Shown here one piece after another: positions 5,716 through 11,536 of a DNA stretch of 12,965 bases. The stretch spans positions 1 to 12,965 of the forward strand of contig NZ_CAMPGZ010000121.1 of NCBI RefSeq assembly GCF_946885725.1, written 5' to 3'. The notes below the pieces were generated by a model. It saw only the letters and a list, made by a program, of their open reading frames with translations. It did not search any database and was not told where the DNA came from. A program made the translations under genes and the position numbers. The stretch is from an uncultured Nocardioides sp. Lineage in GTDB: Bacteria; Actinomycetota; Actinomycetes; Propionibacteriales; Nocardioidaceae. Within the stretch, counting starts at the first letter, position 1, and each line of letters begins with the position of its first letter.

Positions 5716-7736
5716 GACGTCCTCCTCGGCAGATGAGCGACGACGCGCGTCCCCGGTGACTGCGGGGCGACGGTGCACCAGCCACCCACCTCCGCCGCGC
5801 GCTCGCGCATCGACGCGAGGCCGACGCCGGGGCGGGCGTCCGCGGTGATCCCGGCGCCGTCGTCGCGGACCTCCACGACCAGCGCGTCGGTGCCGGCAAC
5901 CAGCCGGACCTCGATGCGCGAAGCCCCGGCATGACGCACGGCGTTGGTGACTGCCTCGAGGGCGATGCGGTACGCCGCCACCTCGACCGCGGCCGGCAGG
6001 TCCTCCATGTCTCCCTCGGCGCAGACCTCGACGCGCGGGCCACCAGGAGCGGCGATCGGTCCCGCGCTGCGCACCGCGCCGACGAGGCCGAGGTCGTCGA
6101 GCACCGGCGGCCGGAGCCCGTGCGCCAGACGCCGTACGTCCTCGACCGCCTCCCGCGCCTGCTCGGTCGCTGCCCGCGTGAGGTCGGTCGCCCGGTCGAG
6201 GTCGCCGCGCCCGAGTGCGGAGCCGACGACGTCGAGGCCCATCACGACACCCGCGAGCTGCGGTCCCAGACCGTCGTGCAGGTCGCGGCGGAGCCGGCGC
6301 CGCTCCTCCTCGCGCGCCTCCAGGATCCGCCGCCGGGACTCCTCCAGGTCGCCGGACAGCCGGACGGCGTAGGCCGCCGACGCGAGCGGGCCGGCCAGCG
6401 TCGTGACGGCGCGGAGGTCGGTGCCGCGCACCTCTTCGCCGCGCTTCCGGGGCTCGACCAGCAGGGTGCCGACGCGGTCGTCGTGCAGCTCGAGGGGTAC
6501 GGCGGTGGCGGCCGTCGTCACGGTGCCGTCCTCGGCGCGCACCACGTCGCCCGACGGCAGCCGGACCTCCAGCGCCGCGCCCGGGAGCCGCAGCCCCGAG
6601 CGCACCACGTGCACCGCGTCCTGAAGGGCGGCCCGCGGGGTCGGGGCCTGCCGGAGCGCGGCGTCCAGGTCGTGCAGCAGCGCCAGCGGGTCGCGCCGCC
6701 GGCCGAAGAAGAGCCGGTCGACCCCGCGCTGCACCCGGATCCTTGCCGAGTGGAACACGAGCGCGACGGCGAACGCCGCGAGGAACGGCGTCACCCCGCC
6801 GGACGTGCCGACGAGCGCCCCGATCCAGGCCACCACGGCGACGTACGCCAGCGCCGCGAGACCGAGCAGCACGCCCGCGACCAGGGTCCGGTTGACGAGC
6901 AGGTCGAGGTCGTAGAGCCGGTAGCGCAGGGCTGCCACGGCGATGCCCGCCGGAACCAGCAGGATCGCCACGTTGACCCACAGGTCGGGCGCGAACGCCA
7001 CGAGCGCCACAGCGACGACCACGACGTACGCGACCCACCCGATCTGCCGGCGCTCGGCGCCGTCGGCGCGCCGCAGCCGCACGACAACCGTGACGAGCGA
7101 GGCCAGGATGAGCACGGGCACCAGCGCGTCGAGCGCCGGGCCGATGGGGTCCAGCACCGCGGCGACCGCCGGCATCGCGAGCGGGTTGTCGATCGCCGGG
7201 AAGAAGCCGACCTCGCCCGGTGCCGTCGCGAACCACACGATGCCGACCACGAGCACGAACGCCACCGGCCACAGCAGCAGCCGCCAGCGGCCCGGCAGCG
7301 GGCGACCGTGCGGCAGCACCTGAGGGAGCGCCGTCGAGACCAGCAGCCAGGACGGGAACCAGGCCCATCCGGTGACCCACGCGGCAACCTCGGCCATGCC
7401 GGCTCCCTCCGGCAGCGGAGCGGTGACGTCGGCGCGCAGGACGAGGACGACGTACGACGCCGACGCGGCGTACAGCGCGCTGCACAGCCCGATGCCGAGC
7501 AGCAGCCAGCCCATCGGGCGGGCGATGCGGCTGCCGACCAGCCACGCGCCGGTGACGGAGAAGGCGATGCCGGCCGCGATCTCCGGTGTCTGCAACAGCT
7601 CGTCGAGGTAGCCGAGCCCGCTGATCAGCGGCAGCGCCGCGGCGGTGGCCGAGAGAACGATCGCCAGCAGCGCCGCGAGCCGGGCCACCCGAAGGGCGGT
7701 CCGGCTCGCGTCACGGCCACCGGCCACGAGGAACAT
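5712..7736 (-). CDS. membrane sensor histidine kinase, HisKA_3/NarX-DegS type
   Basis: A 674-residue kinase. The N-terminal half (about 15-330) has roughly eight to ten hydrophobic helices and the ALRYRLYDLDLLVNRTLV and DRLFFGRRRDP motifs I associate with a class of actinobacterial multi-spanning kinases. A GAF-like soluble segment follows (about 345-460), then an arginine/glutamate-rich coiled coil. The HisKA_3 motif RRDLHDGLGP carries phospho-acceptor H487. The HATPase_c domain has N598 in the N box (EAVTNAVRHAGAS) and D626-G-A-G in the G box. All catalytic residues are present. I chose ATG 7736; GTG 7745 (three codons earlier) is equally open and neither has a clear ribosome binding site. 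It lies 32 bp after the upstream membrane-protein stop. The stimulus is unknown; many transmembrane helices and little extracytoplasmic domain suggest membrane-state or lipophilic-signal sensing, which is inference. Confidence 0.92.
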   Translation of the reverse strand: MFLVAGGRDASRTALRVARLAALLAIVLSATAAALPLISGLGYLDELLQTPEIAAGIAFSVTGAWLVGSRIARPMGWLLLGIGLCSALYAASASYVVLVLRADVTAPLPEGAGMAEVAAWVTGWAWFPSWLLVSTALPQVLPHGRPLPGRWRLLLWPVAFVLVVGIVWFATAPGEVGFFPAIDNPLAMPAVAAVLDPIGPALDALVPVLILASLVTVVVRLRRADGAERRQIGWVAYVVVVAVALVAFAPDLWVNVAILLVPAGIAVAALRYRLYDLDLLVNRTLVAGVLLGLAALAYVAVVAWIGALVGTSGGVTPFLAAFAVALVFHSARIRVQRGVDRLFFGRRRDPLALLHDLDAALRQAPTPRAALQDAVHVVRSGLRLPGAALEVRLPSGDVVRAEDGTVTTAATAVPLELHDDRVGTLLVEPRKRGEEVRGTDLRAVTTLAGPLASAAYAVRLSGDLEESRRRILEAREEERRRLRRDLHDGLGPQLAGVVMGLDVVGSALGRGDLDRATDLTRAATEQAREAVEDVRRLAHGLRPPVLDDLGLVGAVRSAGPIAAPGGPRVEVCAEGDMEDLPAAVEVAAYRIALEAVTNAVRHAGASRIEVRLVAGTDALVVEVRDDGAGITADARPGVGLASMRERAAEVGGWCTVAPQSPGTRVVAHLPRRTS

Positions 7737-7768
7737 CTCAGTCACGGTAGGGCTGTCGCGACGCGCCG

Positions 7769-8461
7769 TCAGGCGTTCGCCCAGGCACGGCCGCGGTCGC
7801 GGAGGAGGTGGACGGCGAGGCCGCCGGCGCCGGCGAGGTACAGCCAGTGCGGGTCCACCGGGCCGACCGCGCCGATGCTGAAGTCCAGCACGAGGAAGAG
7901 CAGCCAGCTCGCGGGGATCCAGCGCGGCACCGCGCCGGTCACCAGCAGACCGATGCTGAGGAGCAGCATGCCGAGCACGGTGCCCGCCATGAACGGCAGC
8001 CCGAACAGCACACCCAGCAGCGGCTGGCCGTCCATGCCGTGGAGATACGTCGCCGCGTCGGTGCCGGCCGGGTCGAGCATCGCCGTCAGCTGGATCAGCT
8101 CGGCGGTCTGCACCGCGAGGAAGCCCCACATGCCCAGCGCCAGCAGGATCGCCGCGACCGTCCCGGTGCGGCGGGCCCGTCCGCGCAGGAAGCGGGCGGC
8201 GGCCAGGAAGCCCACGGCCATGAACGGCACCGCGACGGTGCCGAGGACGCACATCGCGGTCACGATGACCGGTCGCTCGTTGGCGAGCACGATCTGGTCG
8301 GCGACCTCGGACGGCCGGTCGATGATCTGCCCGAGCGCGGCCTGGGCGGTGTTTCCTGCGGCGCCGAGCACGAGACCGGCGGCGGCGAGGCCGGCGCCGA
8401 ACGGCACGGGGCGCCGGGCCTCGCGCGTCCCGGTCGGCCCGGTGCTGAGGGTGGTGGTCAT
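7769..8461 (-). CDS. six-helix integral membrane protein of unknown function
   Basis: A 230-residue hydrophobic protein with about six predicted membrane helices. Their cores are GLAAAGLVLGAAGNTAQAALG, VLGTVAVPFMAVGFLAAARF, AAILLALGMWGFLAVQTAEL, LFGLPFMAGTVLGMLLLSIG, ASWLLFLVLDFSIGAVG and LYLAGAGGLAVHLL. It has no signal peptide beyond the first helix and no catalytic motif I recognise. It resembles DUF4386-like proteins in size and layout, but I cannot confirm that. ATG 8461 follows AGGAA (8467-8471 on this strand's complement) at five bases. It is the first gene of an operon with the kinase and regulator, so an accessory sensor, or a target of the system, is plausible. Upstream is a strong inverted repeat that may control its expression. 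Confidence 0.85.
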   Translation of the reverse strand: MTTTLSTGPTGTREARRPVPFGAGLAAAGLVLGAAGNTAQAALGQIIDRPSEVADQIVLANERPVIVTAMCVLGTVAVPFMAVGFLAAARFLRGRARRTGTVAAILLALGMWGFLAVQTAELIQLTAMLDPAGTDAATYLHGMDGQPLLGVLFGLPFMAGTVLGMLLLSIGLLVTGAVPRWIPASWLLFLVLDFSIGAVGPVDPHWLYLAGAGGLAVHLLRDRGRAWANA

Positions 8462-8473
8462 GGCGGTTCCTGT

Positions 8474-8515
8474 TCTGTGTCGCGCCGGCGGACCTGCTCC
8501 GCCGTACGACACAGA
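8474..8515 (-). promoter_or_regulatory. long inverted repeat/stem-loop ahead of the membrane protein-kinase-regulator operon
   Basis: The outer arms TCTGTGTCG (8474-8482) and CGACACAGA (8507-8515) pair over 9 bp. After a 3/2 internal loop, the inner arms CGGCGGA (8486-8492) and TCCGCCG (8498-8504) pair over 7 bp around a 5-nt loop. The element ends two bases before the AGGAA ribosome binding site of the minus-strand gene. It may fold in the mRNA leader or be a DNA operator. No U-tract follows, so it is not a classic terminator. Confidence 0.65.
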
Positions 8516-8528
8516 CAGTCGCGGGCGC

Positions 8529-8573
8529 GACGTCCCGGGCGCAGGTGGGCGATGTCCCGACCTCGGTGGGACA
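8529..8573. promoter_or_regulatory. near-tandem GTCCC...GGTGGG blocks and dyad, candidate regulator binding site
   Basis: Two adjacent 22-bp blocks start GACGTCCCG (8529) and GATGTCCCG (8551), and each contains GGTGGG near its end. The second block also forms a dyad, TGTCCC (8553-8558) with GGGACA (8568-8573); inside it ACC pairs with GGT with one base bulged. The 3' arm abuts the proposed -35 of the DUF1801 gene. An autoregulatory site for the adjacent response regulator is a reasonable guess only. Confidence 0.45.
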
Positions 8574-8609
8574 AGACTCCTGTCGGTGGACTCGTCGATA
8601 CTGACGCCA
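8573..8609 (+). promoter_or_regulatory. promoter of the DUF1801 gene, probably giving a leaderless mRNA
   Basis: AAGACT (8573-8578) and GATACT (8597-8602) are separated by 18 bp and match -35 and -10 elements moderately well. Initiation seven bases after the -10 would fall on the A of ATG 8609. No convincing Shine-Dalgarno sequence precedes that ATG, which supports leaderless translation. Confidence 0.5.
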
Positions 8610-9067
8610 TGAAGTCGGACGCCACCCTGGTCGAGGAGTACCTCGACGAGCTCCCCGAGGACCGCCGCGAGGCCATCAGCACCATCCGCGACGTCGTCAA
8701 CGCGAACCTGCCCGAGGGCTACCAGGAGGCGATGGCCTTCGGGATGATCGGCTGGGGCATCCCGCTGTCGGACTACCCCGACACCTACAACGGCCAGCCG
8801 CTCGGGGTGGCGGCGCTGGCGTCCCAGAAGCGCCACATGGCGCTCTACCTCAACGCCGTCTACAGCGACGAGGAGCTGGAGACGTGGTTCCGGGAGCAGT
8901 ACGCCGAGCGCGAGATGTTGCTCGACATGGGGAAGTCGTGCGTCCGGTTCACCCGGTTGGAGCAGGTCCCGCTCGACGTGATCGCCGAGGTCATCCGCCG
9001 GGTGCCGCCCGAGAGGCTCATCGCGCAGTACGAAGCCGCCCGCGCCCTGACCAAGAAGGGTCGCTGA
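8609..9067 (+). CDS. DUF1801 domain-containing protein
   Basis: A 152-residue soluble protein. The body matches the DUF1801 (YdhG-like) fold as I remember it: an N-terminal helical segment with VEEYLDELPEDRREAISTIRDVV, then the conserved YQEAMAFGMIGWGIPLSDYP, then KRHMALYLNAVY, and a late MGKSCVRFTRLEQVPLDVIAEVI. These proteins are small and cytosolic; their molecular function is not established, although the related fold binds small ligands in some members. ATG 8609 is the start that includes the full domain. It is transcribed divergently from the membrane protein-kinase-regulator operon and shares its control region. A 130-bp gap with its own -10-like element separates it from the next gene, so it is probably a single transcription unit. 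Confidence 0.88.
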   Translation: MKSDATLVEEYLDELPEDRREAISTIRDVVNANLPEGYQEAMAFGMIGWGIPLSDYPDTYNGQPLGVAALASQKRHMALYLNAVYSDEELETWFREQYAEREMLLDMGKSCVRFTRLEQVPLDVIAEVIRRVPPERLIAQYEAARALTKKGR

Positions 9068-9095
9068 GCCGCCGCACCGAACCTGGCAAACCCCG

Positions 9096-9131
9096 GGAAA
9101 CCGCCCGTGCCACGCGGGTAGACTCTCGCCC
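9096..9131 (+). promoter_or_regulatory. candidate promoter of the HelD gene
   Basis: TAGACT (9119-9124) is a good actinobacterial -10. GGAAAC (9096-9101), 17 bp upstream, is a poor match to a housekeeping -35. Initiation would be near 9131, giving a leader of about 66 bases to GTG 9198. A rest of dyad TTCCG/CGGAA (9140-9144, 9148-9152) lies in that leader. No rifamycin-associated inverted repeat (GGGGCTT...AAGCCCC type) is present. Confidence 0.4.
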
Positions 9132-9197
9132 TTGCCCGTTTCCGAACCGGAACCGGGTGGCCGTCACAGGCACGTCACGAGCAGCACCAGGGGAAGC

Positions 9198-11399
9198 GTG
9201 AACCACGGGTCAGTCGACCAGATGGCGCCTGCCGTCGAGAGCGGCGTCGACGTCGAGGAGCGGGAGATCGCCCACGAGCAGGAGTTCGTGGACCGCGTCT
9301 ACCGTCAGCTGGAGGCGTCGACGCGCAGCGCCGAGGCGCTGGCGCGGGAGGGCTACGGGCGCGGCTCGCTCGGCCACGAGGGCGGGCTCGTCGAACGAGA
9401 CGCCATGGTCTTCCAAGCGGCCAAGCGGATCGCCACGCTGAACGCCGCCCACGAGGGCCTGGTCTTCGGCCGACTCGACCTGAACCCGTCCGTCAACGGC
9501 GGCGACGGGCCGCGCTACATCGGCCGGATCGGCCTGCGCGACGAGAACCGCGACTCGCTCCTGATCGACTGGCGGGCGCCCGCCGCCGCGGTGTTCTACC
9601 AGGCCACCGCCGCCGACCCCCAGGGCGTCGTACGCCGGCGAGTGCTGCGCTGCTCCGGACCCAAGGTCACCGCGGTCGAGGACGACCTGCTCGACCCCGA
9701 CGCCCCGAACGCCGGCGAGCTGCCGATCGTCGGCGAGGGCGCGCTGATGGCCCAGCTGTCGCGCGCCCGGGACCGCACGATGCACTCCATCGTCGCGACG
9801 ATCCAGGCCGAGCAGGACAAGGCCATCCGCGCGCCCAGCAAGGGCGTCGTCACGATCAGCGGCGGCCCCGGCACCGGCAAGACCGTCGTCGCGCTGCACC
9901 GTGCGGCGTACCTGCTCTACTCCGACCGGCGCCGCTACGAGACCGGTGGCGTGCTGGTCGTCGGCCCGTCGGGCGTGTTCATGCGCTACATCGAGCGCGT
10001 GCTGCCGTCGCTCGGCGAGACCTCGGTCGCGCTGCGCTCGCTGGGCGAGGTGGTCGACGGCATCCGGGCGACCCGCCACGACGCGCCGGCGGTCGCCGAC
10101 GTCAAGGGCGCGGCGCGGATGGCCGAGGTCATGCGCCGGCTGTCGCGCCAGGCGGTGCCGGGCGCGCCGCGGGAGTTCTCGGTCTTCTACCGCGACGACC
10201 GGCTCACGCTGACCAGCCGCGAGCTCAACCAGCTTCGCCGGCAGCTGCTCGGCCAGGGCAAGCGCAACCGGCAGGTGCCGCGGGTGGCGTCGACGCTGCT
10301 CGACGCGCTGTGGCGCAAGGTCACCGGTGAGCGCGGCCGGGCCCGCGGCAAGGACGAGTTCGTCGACACGATGCTCGGCGACCGGGCCTTCGTGGAGTTC
10401 GCGCTGAGCTGGTGGCCGGTGCTCGACGCCACCCAGGTGCTGCGCTGGCTGCGCGACCCCGAGCTGCTCGCCCGGGTCGCCGACGGCGTGCTGTCGCAGG
10501 AGGACCGCGAGCTGCTCACCGCCTCGTGGGCCGGCCGGGCCGACAACGACTGGTCGGTCGAGGACGTGGCGCTGCTCGACGAGCTGCGCTACCTGCTCGG
10601 CGACGCCCCCGAGACGCCGCACGAGGACGACCCGCTCGCCCACCTCGTCGACGAGAACATGCCGGAGCTGACGACGGTCACCGACCGCGAGTTCTCCCGC
10701 CGCCCGGCGTCGACGACGCGCACCGAGGACGACGGCTACGCCCACGTGCTGGTCGACGAGGCGCAGGACCTCACTCCGATGCAGTGGCGGATGCTCGGCC
10801 GGCGCGGCCGCATGGCGACCTGGACGATCGTGGGCGACCCCGCGCAGTCGTCCTGGCCGGTGCCCGCCGAGGCGGCCCGGGCCCGCGAGGAGGCGCTCGG
10901 CGACAAGCCGCGGCACGAGTTCCACCTGTCGACCAACTACCGGAACAGCAAGGAGGTCTACGACTTCGCGGCGCGGTACGCCGAGCGCGTGGGCCTCCGC
11001 GCCGACCTGCCGCAGGCGGTCCGCTCCACCGGCGTCGAGCCCGAGGAGCGCGTGGTCGGCGACCTGCACGACGGCGTGCGCGATGCGCTCAAGGAGCTGT
11101 CCGCCGCCGTCGAGGGCACGGTCGCCGTCGTCGTACCGGTGGAGCGGCGGGACGAGGTGACCGCCTGGGTGCAGTCCTGGCCCGAGCACGCCGACGACCT
11201 GCGCGGCGACGCCAGCCACGACGCCCGGATCGCGGTGCTGACCGGCCTCGACACCAAGGGCCTGGAGTTCGACGGCGTGCTCGTCGTCCAGCCCGAGGAG
11301 ATCGAGCGGGAGGCGACGACCGGCCGCGCCACGCTGTACGTCGTCTACACCCGTGCGACCCAGCGGATGCTGACGGTCACCACCACGCAGACCCGCTGA
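9198..11399 (+). CDS. helD: HelD-type RNA polymerase recycling ATPase (UvrD/PcrA-like superfamily 1)
   Basis: Predicted 733 residues. HelD proteins bind RNA polymerase and use ATP to release it from stalled complexes or DNA; some actinobacterial members (HelR) protect polymerase from rifamycins. The N-terminal arm starts with a charged helix (EREIAHEQEFVDRVYRQLE), followed by the family motif YIGRIGL and LLIDWRAPAAAVFYQA. Walker A is GGPGTGKT (222-229, K228). Walker B-like VLVDEAQD spans 517-524. Later SF1 motifs are STNYRNS (Y581, R582), DTKGLEFDGV (K687) and YVVYTRATQRM with arginine finger R719. GTG 9198 follows AGGGGA (9189-9194) closely; ATG 9222 and TTG 9132 are alternatives. TTG 9132 lies exactly eight bases after the -10. 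No rifamycin-response element is visible, so drug resistance is not implied. The gene appears intact. Confidence 0.9.
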   Translation: MNHGSVDQMAPAVESGVDVEEREIAHEQEFVDRVYRQLEASTRSAEALAREGYGRGSLGHEGGLVERDAMVFQAAKRIATLNAAHEGLVFGRLDLNPSVNGGDGPRYIGRIGLRDENRDSLLIDWRAPAAAVFYQATAADPQGVVRRRVLRCSGPKVTAVEDDLLDPDAPNAGELPIVGEGALMAQLSRARDRTMHSIVATIQAEQDKAIRAPSKGVVTISGGPGTGKTVVALHRAAYLLYSDRRRYETGGVLVVGPSGVFMRYIERVLPSLGETSVALRSLGEVVDGIRATRHDAPAVADVKGAARMAEVMRRLSRQAVPGAPREFSVFYRDDRLTLTSRELNQLRRQLLGQGKRNRQVPRVASTLLDALWRKVTGERGRARGKDEFVDTMLGDRAFVEFALSWWPVLDATQVLRWLRDPELLARVADGVLSQEDRELLTASWAGRADNDWSVEDVALLDELRYLLGDAPETPHEDDPLAHLVDENMPELTTVTDREFSRRPASTTRTEDDGYAHVLVDEAQDLTPMQWRMLGRRGRMATWTIVGDPAQSSWPVPAEAARAREEALGDKPRHEFHLSTNYRNSKEVYDFAARYAERVGLRADLPQAVRSTGVEPEERVVGDLHDGVRDALKELSAAVEGTVAVVVPVERRDEVTAWVQSWPEHADDLRGDASHDARIAVLTGLDTKGLEFDGVLVVQPEEIEREATTGRATLYVVYTRATQRMLTVTTTQTR

Positions 11400-11428
11400 C
11401 CTGCGACCAGGTGTAACGCGGGGTTATA

Positions 11429-11464
11429 GACGCTCAACAAGGGATATTCCGCTTGGGCAGCGTC
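11429..11464. terminator. nested perfect-symmetry stem-loop after HelD, possible terminator or operator
   Basis: GACGCT (11429-11434) pairs with AGCGTC (11459-11464). Inside, after 3-nt loops on both sides, CAAG (11438-11441) pairs with CTTG (11452-11455) and GGA (11442-11444) pairs with TCC (11448-11450), with one bulged G. The loop is TAT. It starts 30 bp after the HelD stop and has no T-run, so it would be an atypical terminator. It is also about 70 bp upstream of the PhzE-like start and could be a regulator site. The local sequence is distinctly more A/T-rich than the genes. Confidence 0.45.
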
Positions 11465-11511
11465 CATATGACGTGGGAAGACCTGCTGGTGATACGCCCC
11501 CGGCGGGATCG

Positions 11512-11536
11512 GGCCGGACACGTAGGCTTCCGGCCA
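11512..11536 (+). promoter_or_regulatory. -10 element and flanking dyad at the PhzE-like start, probable leaderless promoter
   Basis: TAGGCT (11523-11528) is a fair -10, and seven bases separate it from ATG 11536, which has no ribosome binding site. The same stretch is framed by GGCCGG (11512-11517) and CCGGCC (11530-11535), perfect 6-bp inverted arms that bracket the -10. I see no clear -35, so an activator may be needed. That last point is inference. Confidence 0.45.

Noticed and set aside
5071..7545. Extending the response regulator upstream to make an 824-residue protein
   Set aside because: The upstream part lies out of frame over the kinase gene and is arginine/glycine-rich noise. GTG 5715 has a good ribosome binding site and begins right at the receiver domain.
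8462..8608. A minus-strand promoter for the membrane protein operon
   Set aside because: No -35/-10 pair with acceptable match and spacing could be picked on that strand, so the start of transcription is left open.
5931..8612. A very long (893-codon) open frame on the + strand opposite the kinase and membrane protein
   Set aside because: It is the complementary-frame shadow of two genes with strong G/C third positions. Its translation is low-complexity R/A/P/G-rich with no domain, while the minus-strand genes have clear motifs.
9068..9197. Calling the HelD gene helR (rifamycin resistance)
   Set aside because: No rifamycin-associated inverted repeat of the GGGGCTT/AAGCCCC type is seen upstream. 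General HelD is the safer name.
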